Positions 7,758 through 16,321 are shown, counted from the stretch's first letter. The stretch: 36,864 nt of DNA from Paenibacillus antibioticophila (GCF_000455265.1 NZ_HG005139.1:1234438-1271301); one strand, 5' to 3'. Notes: generated by a model not told the origin, from the sequence alone. Numbers and translations are program-made.

Positions 7758-10397
7758 TTGACAACGACACAAAAACATACTCTGGAAGGGCTCAGCGAGA
7801 AAATATTTCTGGATAGATATGCCTGGAAGGATGCGGATCCGTCCAATGCCAAGGTAGGCGATGTGGTGCTGGTGCTAACGAAGGATGATCCGAAGTTCCC
7901 GACCAAAGAGGTCGGCGAGGTCATTGCCCGCGAAGGGCGCGTCGTGACGGTCAAGACCCGCAAGGGAGAAATCGTCAAATCCGATGTGGAGAAGCTGACG
8001 CTGAATATTGAGAAGACGCCTGAGGAAATGTGGGACCGTCTGGCTGGGGCGATGGCTTCTGTAGAAGCGACGCCTGAGCTGCAAAAGGAATGGGAAGAGA
8101 AGTTCCGGTATATTCTGGATGACTGGAAGCTGGTTCCCGGCGGCCGGATTGCAGCCGGAGCCGGAGCGAGCGATGAGCTGACCCTGTTCAACTGCTACGT
8201 TATTCCTTCTCCGAAGGACAGCCGCGGCGGGATTATGGAGACATTGACGGAAATGACCGAGATTATGGCTAGGGGAGGCGGAGTCGGGATTAACCTGAGC
8301 TCGCTGCGTCCGCGCCGGGCTATTGTAAAAGGTGTGAACGGTTCTTCCAGCGGCGCGGTATCCTGGGGCGGGCTGTTCAGCTATACAACGGGCTTGATCG
8401 AGCAAGGCGGCAGCCGCCGCGGTGCTCTGATGCTGATGATTAATGATTGGCATCCGGATCTGCTGGATTTCATTACCGTCAAGCAGACCATGGGTCAAGT
8501 GACGAATGCCAACCTGTCGGTCTGCGTAAGCAACGGCTTTATGAAGGCCGTGAAGGAGGATCTGGATTGGGAGCTCGTCTTCCCGGATACAACGGTTGAG
8601 AACTACAATGAGCTGTGGGACGGCGATCTGGACAAGTGGAAAGCCGCAGGTCATAAGGTAATCCACTATAAAACGGTAAAAGCCCGCGAGGTCTGGCACA
8701 CGATCATGGAATCGGCCTGGAAATCGGCGGAGCCGGGCGTGGTGTTCATGGAATATTACAATCAGATGTCGAACAGCTGGTATTTCAACCCGATCATCTG
8801 CACGAATCCTTGCGGTGAGCAGGGCTTGCCAGGCTGGGGCGTATGCAACCTGTCCGCGATGAACCTGTCGAAATTCTATGATGAAGCGACTCAGGATGTG
8901 GCGTGGGACGAACTGGCTACAACTACGCGGTATTCTGTGCGCTTCCTGGATAATGTCATTAGCAAGACCCCGTATCATTTTGAGGAAAATGAGAAGAACC
9001 AGAAGAAGGAACGCCGTGTCGGTCTGGGGACGATGGGCTTGGCCGAGCTGATGATCAAGCTCAAGATCCGTTATGGCAGCCCGGAATCTTTAGTCTTCCT
9101 AGACAAGCTGTACGGCTTCATCGCTAAGGAAGCATATCTCGCTTCGGCCGATATTGCAGCAGAGAAGGGAGCGTTCCCTGCCTTTGAAGCGGACAAATAT
9201 TTACAGAGCGGATTTATGAAGGTCATGACCGAGGTCTATCCTGAGGTCGGCGAGGCCGTTAGGGAGAAGGGCATTCGCAATGTCACGATCATTACCCAGG
9301 CGCCTACCGGAAGCACGGGCACCATGGTCGGTACTTCGACGGGGATCGAGCCTTACTTTGCCTTCAAATATTTCCGTCAGAGCCGGTTAGGCTTCGACGA
9401 GCAATTTGTGCCTATCGCCCAGGAATGGATGGATGCCCATCCGGGTGAGCAGTTGCCGGATTATTTTGTAACCGCCATGGATCTGTCTGCCGAGGACCAT
9501 ATTCGTTCCCAGGCTGCCATCCAGCGCTGGGTGGACAGCTCGATCTCTAAGACGGCGAACTGTCCTGCTGATTTCACAGTCGAGGACACGAAGAAGCTGT
9601 ATGAGCTGGCCTTTGATCTGGGCTGCAAGGGCGTGACCATTTATCGCGACGGAAGCCGTGACGTTCAGGTGCTTCAGACCGAGAAGAAGGAAGACAAGGC
9701 TGCGGAGAGCAAGCCCGCAACGGAGGAACCGGCAGCGTTTGAGGGTGCGGCTTCCGCAGCTGAGCAAGAGACGCTGAACGGGGTCAGTGAGACGCTTGGC
9801 GTAACGCCTTCCGCTCCGGCACCGGAGAAGCAAGTGAACGATACGCAGTACAAGAAGCGCCCGCAAGTGCTCCACGGAGCAACCTATAAAATTAATACGC
9901 CATTCGGCATGGCCTACATCACGATCAATGATCTGAACGGCGTGCCAAGCGAGATCTTCCTGAACGTCGGCAAAGCCGGTTCCGACGTGTTCGCCATGGC
10001 GGAAGCGCTTGGACGCGTCTGCTCCCTGTTCCTCCGTTACGGGGATCACGGACAGAAGGCAGAGCTGTTGATCAAGCACCTGAAAGGCATCGGCGGCTCA
10101 GGCGCCATCGGCTTCGGACCGAACCGAGTTGAGTCCATCGCCGACGCCGTTGCGAAGGCGCTTGAGACCCATATCCAGAACGGGCCATACCATGACCCGG
10201 CTCCAGTTGCGGCTACGTTGGCTCATCAGGAAGAGGAGCAGGCTCCTGCGGCGGAAGCGTTCGGAGGGGACCCCCCTCATGGACATGGCGGTTCCGTCAC
10301 CTCGCGTGACCTTTGTCCGTCCTGCGGCTCGGCCTCGCTGATTAATATTGAAGGCTGCAAGACATGCAGTAACTGCGGGTATAGTAAGTGTTCGTAA
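7758..10397 (+). CDS. nrdJ: Adenosylcobalamin-dependent (class II) ribonucleotide reductase
   Basis: An 879-residue class II ribonucleotide reductase that makes deoxyribonucleotides from ribonucleotides using adenosylcobalamin, in the cytosol, independent of oxygen. Visible landmarks: FNCYVIPSP near the substrate site, GVGINLSSLRPR, the active-site NPCGEQ with Cys352 and Glu354, and APTGSTGTMVGTSTGIEPYF. A low-complexity Glu/Ala/Pro linker (about 660-710) leads to a C-terminal domain (HGATYKINTPFGMAYITIN) and a zinc ribbon with CPSCG and CSNCGYSKC at the very end. The start is TTG 7758, six bases after AGAGGTG; the first ATGs upstream have no ribosome site. Controlled probably by NrdR (tandem boxes upstream) and ended by the hairpin at 10427. 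Confidence 0.95.
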   Translation: MTTTQKHTLEGLSEKIFLDRYAWKDADPSNAKVGDVVLVLTKDDPKFPTKEVGEVIAREGRVVTVKTRKGEIVKSDVEKLTLNIEKTPEEMWDRLAGAMASVEATPELQKEWEEKFRYILDDWKLVPGGRIAAGAGASDELTLFNCYVIPSPKDSRGGIMETLTEMTEIMARGGGVGINLSSLRPRRAIVKGVNGSSSGAVSWGGLFSYTTGLIEQGGSRRGALMLMINDWHPDLLDFITVKQTMGQVTNANLSVCVSNGFMKAVKEDLDWELVFPDTTVENYNELWDGDLDKWKAAGHKVIHYKTVKAREVWHTIMESAWKSAEPGVVFMEYYNQMSNSWYFNPIICTNPCGEQGLPGWGVCNLSAMNLSKFYDEATQDVAWDELATTTRYSVRFLDNVISKTPYHFEENEKNQKKERRVGLGTMGLAELMIKLKIRYGSPESLVFLDKLYGFIAKEAYLASADIAAEKGAFPAFEADKYLQSGFMKVMTEVYPEVGEAVREKGIRNVTIITQAPTGSTGTMVGTSTGIEPYFAFKYFRQSRLGFDEQFVPIAQEWMDAHPGEQLPDYFVTAMDLSAEDHIRSQAAIQRWVDSSISKTANCPADFTVEDTKKLYELAFDLGCKGVTIYRDGSRDVQVLQTEKKEDKAAESKPATEEPAAFEGAASAAEQETLNGVSETLGVTPSAPAPEKQVNDTQYKKRPQVLHGATYKINTPFGMAYITINDLNGVPSEIFLNVGKAGSDVFAMAEALGRVCSLFLRYGDHGQKAELLIKHLKGIGGSGAIGFGPNRVESIADAVAKALETHIQNGPYHDPAPVAATLAHQEEEQAPAAEAFGGDPPHGHGGSVTSRDLCPSCGSASLINIEGCKTCSNCGYSKCS

Positions 10398-10426
10398 GGG
10401 GTATGAGGAAGGATATTATTTAAAGA

Positions 10427-10474
10427 AAATCTCGGTCAGGCAATTGAATGAATTGTCTGCACCGAGATTTTTTT
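10427..10474 (+). terminator. Intrinsic terminator after nrdJ
   Basis: A ten-base stem AAATCTCGGT (10427-10436) pairs with ACCGAGATTT (10461-10470), with a second inner stem CAATT/AATTG, and is followed by a run of T. It lies 30 bp after the nrdJ stop. Confidence 0.9.
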
Positions 10475-10644
10475 GCGTCATTTGGAGCGGCAGAATCATC
10501 TCAAACGTATAGAGGTTTGCCTCCCGGGTTGGGGTTGGCTTACAATGAATCAAATGAAAATAAAGTTATCCTCTGATCGCTGTTGCTTATGGATTTCTTT
10601 AATCTGTTTAATTCAAATCTAGCATTGGCGGAGGTGAGAACAGG

Positions 10645-11358
10645 GTGAGCGAGACCACCATACTGGTTGTGGAAGACGAACGCAAGATTGCCCGTCTTCT
10701 GCAAATTGAATTGGAAAGTGAGGGCTATGCTGTCAGTCTGGCCCCGGATGGCGTGGAGGGATGGGCCGCGTACAAGGCAGGCGGTATCGCTCTGGTACTG
10801 TTGGATGTTATGTTGCCCGGGATTAGCGGCATAGACTTATTGCAGCGTATCAGGGCGGTTGATGCCGAGACTCCGGTCATCATGCTGACGGCCAAAGGAT
10901 CGGTCACAGACAAGGTCACCGGGCTTGATCTGGGCGCTAACGACTATGTAACGAAGCCCTTTGATATGGAAGAACTGCTTGCCCGCATTCGCGTACTCTT
11001 GCGCAAGGCCCCGAGTACTAACGGAACCCGGGCTGCGGGAGAGCCCGATCCCGATGAGTGGCTATGCGCTGCCGATCTGCGACTTAATGAGGCTACCCGG
11101 CAGGTGGAGCGGGCGGGGCGGGAGATTGTGCTAACCCAGCGGGAGTTCGATTTGCTGGCTGTGCTCCTTCGCCACAAGCGGCTGGTCCTGGGCAGGGAGC
11201 AATTGCTTAACCAGGTGTGGGGGTTTGAATACACCGGGAACACCAATGTGGTGGATGTATATATTCGCTATGTTCGCAAGAAGGTCGATGAAGGCTTTTC
11301 CCCGGAATTGATCCATACCGTAAGGGGCGTGGGGTACGTGCTCCGGGATGCTACATGA
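10645..11358 (+). CDS. OmpR/PhoB-family response regulator
   Basis: A 237-residue regulator starting at GTG 10645 behind a GGAGGTGAG site. The N-terminal receiver has the acidic pocket (VVEDE), the phosphorylated Asp54 in LLDVMLPG, Thr82 in MLTAKG and Lys104 in VTKPFD. The C-terminal half is a winged helix of the OmpR type, with LTQREFDLLAVLLRH, VDVYIRYVRKKVD and the ending HTVRGVGYVL. It overlaps the histidine kinase gene by four bases (ATGA), so the two are translationally coupled. Target genes probably include the PepSY genes just downstream; that is inference from gene order. The pattern is CusR/ArlR-like, but the stimulus cannot be read from sequence. Confidence 0.92.
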   Translation: MSETTILVVEDERKIARLLQIELESEGYAVSLAPDGVEGWAAYKAGGIALVLLDVMLPGISGIDLLQRIRAVDAETPVIMLTAKGSVTDKVTGLDLGANDYVTKPFDMEELLARIRVLLRKAPSTNGTRAAGEPDPDEWLCAADLRLNEATRQVERAGREIVLTQREFDLLAVLLRHKRLVLGREQLLNQVWGFEYTGNTNVVDVYIRYVRKKVDEGFSPELIHTVRGVGYVLRDAT

Positions 11359-12797
11359 AGCTGGGAAGCAAGATTCATCTATATTCATCGGTGTTGTTTG
11401 CCATCTTGCTGCTGGCGGCCAATGTGACGGTATATACGGTATTTCACCGGCTGATGATGGATCGGGAGATGAGCCAGCTATTGGCCGAAAGCGAGCAGGC
11501 GGCCGAGGTTCTGCGCACGGCGGAAGGCCGCTTGGCGCTGAATGGGTTATTGCGGGCATATGTGCCGCTGGACGGAACGCTCCGATGGGTGGAAGCCTCT
11601 GGCGAGGGCAGTGCTTTGGTTGCTTCCGGCAATCAACTGGAGCTGGGACGCCAGGAGCAAGCCTTCTACAGCGAGCGCAGGCTGGAGCAGGTGACCATTA
11701 ACGGTGAGCGCTTCGGTTTCGTGTCGCTTCCGGTAATTGGCCCAAGCGGTTCGGTGGCCAATGTCCAGATGATGTCCAGCCTGGTAGAACTGACGGAACT
11801 ATTGAGTATTCTGCGTTTGGTGCTAATCAGTGTGTCGGCCGCGGTCCTTGTCCCGGTGGTCATTTCCAGCGGAATTTTAGGCCGGCTTGTGATGCGGCCG
11901 ATTACGAGCATGACAAGTACCATGAGGCGTATTATTCGCAGTGGTGAATTCGCCAGGCTGAAACAGACGGGCAAATCCCGGGATGAGCTGGCGCAGATGG
12001 GTGATACATTCAACGAAATGATTGGGCTGCTGGAGGAGAGCTTTGTCCGGCAGGAGCAGTTCGTATCCAATGCTTCACATGAATTGAAGACGCCGCTGAC
12101 GATCATTGAGAGCTATGCCAGTCTCCTGAAGCGGCGGGGAGCGGAGCGGCCGGACTTGCTGGAGGAGTCTGTGGAGGCGATTCATTCGGAGGCCGTACGG
12201 ATGAAGACAATGACCGAGCAACTCTTGTTGCTGGCGACCTCCAGACGGGAATGGAAGGCGGATATGCAGCCTGTCGGATTGGTTGCTTTTGCCGAACAGG
12301 TCTCCACGATGTTCTCTCAAGTGCACCACCGCAACGTTACGGTGATAAGCAGCTTGGACCCTGTGCAAGGAGCCGCTCTGGTCCCGGAAGCAGACGAGGC
12401 CGAAGCGACGGCTCAGGACTTAACAGCCTTAGCAGACCCGGATATGCTGAAGCAGGTCCTGTTTATCCTCCTGGACAATGCCCGAAAGTATAGTGCTGGC
12501 GACATTGAACTCGTGGCAGGAAGATTGCAGGGGACCGCATTTCTTGCGGTCAAGGATAGGGGGGAGGGGATTCCGCCAGAGGATCTTCCCCATGTGTTTG
12601 AACGGTTTTACCGGGTAGATAAAGCGCGCAGCAGGGAGCAAGAGGGAGCCGGTGGAACAGGGCTTGGTCTGTCGCTTGGCAAGGAGCTGTGCGAAGCGAT
12701 GGGAGCGCGGCTTGAGCTGGAAAGTACGCTCGGAGCAGGAACTACGGCAACGATCTGGCTTCCTGGCTCTGGACAGGAGTATTTGACTTGGCTATAG
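11355..12797 (+). CDS. Membrane sensor histidine kinase
   Basis: A 480-residue kinase. Transmembrane helix 1 spans about residues 8-30, an extracellular sensor region of about 120 residues follows, and transmembrane helix 2 is at about 153-177. A HAMP linker comes next, then the HisKA domain with His242 in SNASHELKTPLT, and the ATPase domain with N-box LFILLDNARKY, DRGEGIP and GGTGLGLSL. It autophosphorylates and passes the phosphate to the overlapping response regulator. The extracellular region matches no sensor domain I recognise. The two PepSY proteins encoded next may act in sensing at the membrane surface; this is a guess from context. Confidence 0.92.
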   Translation: MKLGSKIHLYSSVLFAILLLAANVTVYTVFHRLMMDREMSQLLAESEQAAEVLRTAEGRLALNGLLRAYVPLDGTLRWVEASGEGSALVASGNQLELGRQEQAFYSERRLEQVTINGERFGFVSLPVIGPSGSVANVQMMSSLVELTELLSILRLVLISVSAAVLVPVVISSGILGRLVMRPITSMTSTMRRIIRSGEFARLKQTGKSRDELAQMGDTFNEMIGLLEESFVRQEQFVSNASHELKTPLTIIESYASLLKRRGAERPDLLEESVEAIHSEAVRMKTMTEQLLLLATSRREWKADMQPVGLVAFAEQVSTMFSQVHHRNVTVISSLDPVQGAALVPEADEAEATAQDLTALADPDMLKQVLFILLDNARKYSAGDIELVAGRLQGTAFLAVKDRGEGIPPEDLPHVFERFYRVDKARSREQEGAGGTGLGLSLGKELCEAMGARLELESTLGAGTTATIWLPGSGQEYLTWL

Positions 12798-12822
12798 CCC
12801 AGATAGACAGGAGGAGAGAAGC

Positions 12823-13575
12823 ATGCATAGATTCACTTTGAAAAGAAGACGGCTAGCGGCTCTCGCTCTTGCTGGAGGGTTGCTGTTCATCGCTGTGGTG
12901 GTATGGATGGTTTATAGTGCCGATAGCGGCTCCAAGCTCACGCTTGCCGAAGCCGAGCAAAGGGTGCTGAACACCTACGAAGGGAGCATTGTAGACAGCC
13001 GTCTGCAAGGAGCTGACTTTGTGGTATTTTTAAAAACGGGGCAGGGTTTGTACGAATTGATTGTAAGAAGAGACAGCGGGGATATCGCGGAGATCCGGCG
13101 GTTGGAGGAGTACGCCCAGGAACCGCCAACCGGGGGCGATGGTCCTGAGGGCACCGTCCCTGAGGGCACTGTCCCTGAGGGCACTGTCCCTGGTAAGGAT
13201 GATCTGCCTACCGATCTCACTGCTCCTGGGGGTGAAAATGCCACGGGAGACCCTGGAACCGCACCGCCGTCGACCAATCCGGATCACAAGCCGCCTGGGA
13301 GTGAAGGTGCCCAGGAAGGGGGGGCGTCCACCCCGGGTACGGACGGGTTCCTCTCGGAGAAGGAGGCGACCGGGCTGGCATTGAAGACCGTGTCTGGCCT
13401 TGTGAAGGATATCGACATTGAAGAAGACGGCGGGACGCGATATTACCTGGTCGAGATTGAGACTGCGGACGGCCGTGAGGCCGAAGTACAGCTGAATGCT
13501 GCTTCCGGTAAGGTAATCTCCGTAACCTGGGATGATGATCATGATGATGATGATACCGAGGACGAGGATTCCTAA
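12823..13575 (+). CDS. Membrane-anchored PepSY protein with acidic tail
   Basis: A 250-residue protein with an N-terminal basic stretch and one transmembrane helix (about 10-31). A first degenerate PepSY-like repeat (LTLAEAEQRVLNTYEG) is followed by a Pro/Gly-rich linker, then a clear PepSY domain (FLSEKEATGLALKTVSG, YYLVEIETADGREAEVQL, ASGKVISVTW) and a tail of Asp and Glu. The linker contains three perfect or near-perfect 15-bp tandem units (13144-13188) encoding Pro-Glu-Gly-Thr-Val, which can change number by slippage. It starts 25 bases after the kinase stop and is probably in the same operon. PepSY domains are seen in protease inhibitors and in cell-surface sensory proteins; the acidic tail may bind cations (inference). 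Confidence 0.85.
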   Translation: MHRFTLKRRRLAALALAGGLLFIAVVVWMVYSADSGSKLTLAEAEQRVLNTYEGSIVDSRLQGADFVVFLKTGQGLYELIVRRDSGDIAEIRRLEEYAQEPPTGGDGPEGTVPEGTVPEGTVPGKDDLPTDLTAPGGENATGDPGTAPPSTNPDHKPPGSEGAQEGGASTPGTDGFLSEKEATGLALKTVSGLVKDIDIEEDGGTRYYLVEIETADGREAEVQLNAASGKVISVTWDDDHDDDDTEDEDS

Positions 13576-13709
13576 TAAGCTTTTTATCATCAAATTCTAA
13601 TCTTCTTGTAATGATTCTCTTAGATTGCCCGGGTAAAGTAGTAATCGTACCGAGGATAACCGGGTTCCCGAAGAGAACGAACAAGAAGAAATGAAGGAGA
13701 TGAATTCGG

Positions 13710-14348
13710 ATGAGGAACAAGAAATCATGGATGCTTGGAGTCGGACTGGTGGTGGCGTTGGCAGGCACGAGTGCAGTGGTAGCTGCGGAGGCTGCGACAG
13801 CCTACATCGGCAAGGATAAGGCGAAGCAGATTGCGCTCACGGAAGCGCCTGGCAAAGTGACGGACGTCGACTTGGAGCGCAAGCGCAGCGTGGTCTACTA
13901 TGAGGTAGAGATCGACCGGCAAGATAGCGGGCGTGAAGTGGATGTTCATGTAGAGGCTGTGACCGGCAAGGTGCTGAAGGTAGAAAATGACGCTGATGAT
14001 GATCGTAAGGTAACAGCTGCGGCGACAACAGCTACGGCGGCAACTGGAAATGGGACAGACACAGCTCCAAAGCCCGCAACGTCAGCCAAGTCCATCACGA
14101 AGGAGCAGGCCGTCACATTGGCCGAGCAGGCAGTGAAGGGCGAAGTTCTTCGCGTCGAGACGGACTGGGATGATGGCGATAAAGAATATGAGGTTACGCT
14201 GAGAACCGCCTCCGGTTATGCCGAGGTTGAGATATCGGCTTCTACCGGCAAGGTGCTGGATATTGATTATGATGATGATGACGATGACGACTACGATGAC
14301 GACTACGATGATGATCATGACGATGATTATGACGACGATAGAGATTAA
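13710..14348 (+). CDS. Secreted double-PepSY protein with poly-Asp tail
   Basis: A 212-residue protein with a signal peptide (MRNKKSWMLGVGLVVALAG, then SAVVAAEAAT). Two PepSY repeats follow: IGKDKAKQIALTEAPG to VTGKVLKVEND, and ITKEQAVTLAEQAVKG to SASTGKVLDIDYD, joined by an Ala/Thr linker. The last 25 residues are almost only Asp, with Tyr and His interspersed, encoded by GAT/GAC repeats at about 14266-14345. It has an AAGGAG site before its ATG and lies 134 bp after the first PepSY gene, so it may have its own promoter. The tail strongly suggests binding of divalent cations outside the membrane. Together with the two-component system it forms a surface-sensing unit by context only. Confidence 0.87.
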   Translation: MRNKKSWMLGVGLVVALAGTSAVVAAEAATAYIGKDKAKQIALTEAPGKVTDVDLERKRSVVYYEVEIDRQDSGREVDVHVEAVTGKVLKVENDADDDRKVTAAATTATAATGNGTDTAPKPATSAKSITKEQAVTLAEQAVKGEVLRVETDWDDGDKEYEVTLRTASGYAEVEISASTGKVLDIDYDDDDDDDYDDDYDDDHDDDYDDDRD

Positions 14349-14388
14349 GGTAATACCTCCAATCACGCCTGGCGTAGTTGGAGCCAGA

Positions 14389-14440
14389 AGAGGGTGTCCC
14401 AGAAGTCATCATAAGATGAACTGAGGGGCACCCTCTTTCA
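14389..14440 (+). terminator. Hairpin terminator after the PepSY genes
   Basis: AGAGGGTG (14389-14396) pairs with CACCCTCT (14429-14436), extended by a few more bases, followed by TTCATTT. A related AGGGTGTCCCA palindrome occurs at 27968, so this may also belong to a dispersed hairpin family. Confidence 0.65.
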
Positions 14441-14453
14441 TTTCGTCAAATAA

Positions 14454-14520
14454 AAAGAAACCGCTCTCTGGAAAATGGAGGTACCACCCAACCATAGACC
14501 AAAAAGGAGACGGTTTCTTT
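14454..14520. repeat. Inverted repeat with ten-base arms
   Basis: AAAGAAACCG (14454-14463) is matched by CGGTTTCTTT (14511-14520). The 47-base interior carries no gene. It could be a bidirectional hairpin or the remains of a small mobile or palindromic element. Confidence 0.6.
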
Positions 14521-14534
14521 GTACATACTTGGTC

Positions 14535-14716
14535 TAACGGACATTTTGTCTCCCTACAGTCCGCCTTTGGAGGAGCCAGAATTGTAACGGACATTTTGGC
14601 TGCTTAGAGAGTAGAATCGAGTGAACCAGAGTCGTTTGAGCATCCTAAGCGCCCGAAATGTCCGTTAACCCTTCCAATAATGAGAAAAAGTCTGCTAAGC
14701 GTCTAAAATGTCCGTT
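14535..14716. repeat. Four copies of a 12-13 bp motif, two in each orientation, 50-bp spacing
   Basis: TAACGGACATTTT occurs at 14535-14547 and 14585-14597. Its reverse complement core AAATGTCCGTT occurs at 14656-14666 and 14706-14716. Spacing within each pair is exactly 50 bp. The two inverse copies are preceded by a further shared segment, CTAAGCG, giving 22-bp near-identical blocks at 14645 and 14695. No reading frame explains this. Confidence 0.75.
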
Positions 14717-14847
14717 GGAGAGTTTAAAGTATTCGACAGCGAGCATCAGATGGCTAATCAGAGAGTCGGTATTGAGCCGGAAGGAGTGGTGTTGCCCATT
14801 TTATGTTCCAGGTTAAGACGAATCTCTGCACCCATCCAAGTAAATCA

Positions 14848-14877
14848 TTGACACTTTTGACCGGAATAGCATATAAA
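14848..14877 (+). promoter_or_regulatory. Sigma-A type promoter
   Basis: A perfect TTGACA (14848-14853) is followed after 18 bases by TATAAA (14872-14877). It points at the gene at 15053, leaving a leader of roughly 170 nt that starts within a repetitive tract. Confidence 0.6.
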
Positions 14878-14878
14878 T

Positions 14879-14930
14879 AAAGTAATAAGTGGTAAGTAGT
14901 AAGTAATAAGTAAAAAGTAGTGAGTAATAA
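14879..14930 (+). repeat. Low-complexity AAGTAGT/AAGTAAT array
   Basis: About 50 bases consist of imperfect copies of AAGTAAT, AAGTGGT, AAGTAGT and AAAGTAGT. The array begins directly after the -10 element of the promoter at 14848 and so would lie at the start of the transcript. Confidence 0.6.
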
Positions 14931-15052
14931 ACAGTTAGATCGCACAAGAGTCACAATACGGCATGAAAGCCTGCAATGAGAACTGCAATAAAAACCTGGA
15001 AATCAGTCAGAATCCGGATTGAAGTCTATCTTGAAGAATGGAGAGATGGAAG

Positions 15053-16045
15053 ATGGCAGATTTGAAATTGGCCGAGAGCTTTGCATTGATCGCGCTGAAT
15101 GCGCAGCGGAGCCTGGAGCTGACGCTTGCAAAAAAGGCGGCGCTTCGCTGCATGGCGGCCGCGGTAATTCTGGAGCTTCATCTGGAGGGGGAGCTGCAGC
15201 ATCCGGAGGCTCAACGTAGCTTGAAGCAGGATCAGGCTGGCGGACCGCAAGAATGGATCTACCGGAAGGCGGTGATAGAGCCTTTGGTGAACGGGAAGCG
15301 GGAGCTGAACCGGGAACTGCTCTGGTGGCTGCATCGGGCATCCCGTCTATCCAAGGGAAAGCTGTTTCGATTTGAACGAAGCATCGCTGATTCCCTTGAA
15401 GAGCGAGGGCTGCTGGAAGAGATTCCGCACCTGCTCGGCTGCGATTTGTACTTCCACTCTTCCGGTGTGTCGATTAAGGAGTATCGGAGCAACCTGGAGG
15501 AATACGCGAGGATTACGGAGTATTTGCGCGCCGATGTGCTGGAGGACGGGAGAGCGGCGGAGCAATCGGTGTGCTTGCTGTGGCTGCTGCGGGAAAGCGG
15601 CTGCATGCATGATTTATTTTCGCGAAATGAACTGGATCAGGTTACTGTGAAAATGGTCAGTCTGATGCAAAGCGATCCTTTAGCCAAAGTGCTATACCCG
15701 TTCCGGATCCGCCGAGGCCTTGAAGCCGCAGCCAAGCAATTCCTGCAATTCAAAAAACATGCCGTAGCGACGCAGACCGGCAGCGGGGTAAACTTTCTGT
15801 TCCCGATTCTTGAGCGTTCGCAGGCGGTGTTCATCGATACGGAGGCGATGCTCTCCGGTCCCGGAACCCGGTTGAAGGATGTGCTGGCACGGCTTGAATC
15901 CAAGGGCCATCGAGTGCAGGTGTTGCGCACAGGGCAGGTCCCGCTCCTCAAAATTGATAATCTGGTCTACGAAGCGATTCCGCACGCGGTCTACGGAAGG
16001 GTGCCTATCCACGGGGTCCGCCTGCTTCCGAAGCACCCGGTTTAA
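15053..16045 (+). CDS. Uncharacterised 330-residue protein, possible GPP34-like N-terminal domain
   Basis: The start is taken at ATG 15053, seven bases after GGAGAG; an ATG at 15038 lacks a site. The N-terminal part (LKLAESFALIALNAQRSLEL, then CMAAAVILELHLEGEL) recalls the opening helices of GPP34/GOLPH3-like domains, but the resemblance is partial and should be treated as a hint only. The C-terminal part is mixed: FLFPILERSQAVFIDTEAML, VLARLESKGHRVQVLRTGQ, and LVYEAIPHAVYGRVPIHGVRLLPK. No signal peptide or membrane helix is evident, so it is probably cytosolic. The MerR-type gene follows after 12 bases and the two are very likely one operon driven from 14848. Confidence 0.65.
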   Translation: MADLKLAESFALIALNAQRSLELTLAKKAALRCMAAAVILELHLEGELQHPEAQRSLKQDQAGGPQEWIYRKAVIEPLVNGKRELNRELLWWLHRASRLSKGKLFRFERSIADSLEERGLLEEIPHLLGCDLYFHSSGVSIKEYRSNLEEYARITEYLRADVLEDGRAAEQSVCLLWLLRESGCMHDLFSRNELDQVTVKMVSLMQSDPLAKVLYPFRIRRGLEAAAKQFLQFKKHAVATQTGSGVNFLFPILERSQAVFIDTEAMLSGPGTRLKDVLARLESKGHRVQVLRTGQVPLLKIDNLVYEAIPHAVYGRVPIHGVRLLPKHPV

Positions 16046-16057
16046 AGGAGAGCTCTC

Positions 16058-16321
16058 ATGTCCAGACAACGTTCCATGGAAGCGATTCTGGCTTCCGAAT
16101 ATGTATCGATCGGCGAATTGACGCGGCTGACCGGAGCGAGATACAGTACGCTGAAATTTTATACGGAGGAAGGCATGCTGCCGTTCGAACAGGCCGAGGA
16201 GAACCTGACGCGAAGATACCTTAGAGAAGCTACGGTGGAGCTAATTTTCCGGATCAAGCAGTTGAAGGCCGATGGTCTGTCGATCCCGCAAATCAAGGAG
16301 GCACTAAAGGAAGGACGGTAG
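16058..16321 (+). CDS. Small MerR-type DNA-binding protein
   Basis: An 87-residue protein with an AAAGGAGAG ribosome site. It consists only of a MerR-type winged helix-turn-helix: YVSIGELTRLTGARYSTLKFYTEEGML, then RRYLREATVELIFRIKQLKADGLSIPQIKEAL (shown as separate helices). It has no effector domain, so it would act as a minimal regulator or as the DNA-binding partner of the protein encoded just before it. Length is about that of SoxR/MerR family DNA-binding domains without the C-terminal sensor. Its target is unknown. Confidence 0.85.
   Translation: MSRQRSMEAILASEYVSIGELTRLTGARYSTLKFYTEEGMLPFEQAEENLTRRYLREATVELIFRIKQLKADGLSIPQIKEALKEGR

Noticed and set aside
7358..8191. Upstream in-frame extension of the yqhH helicase on the minus strand
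   Set aside because: It runs antisense to nrdJ, has no similarity to helicase N termini, and a proper ribosome site (GGAGG) sits eight bases before ATG 7357.
14535..14716. CRISPR or IS ends
   Set aside because: Copies are in both orientations, only 12-13 bases long, and no transposase frame lies between them.
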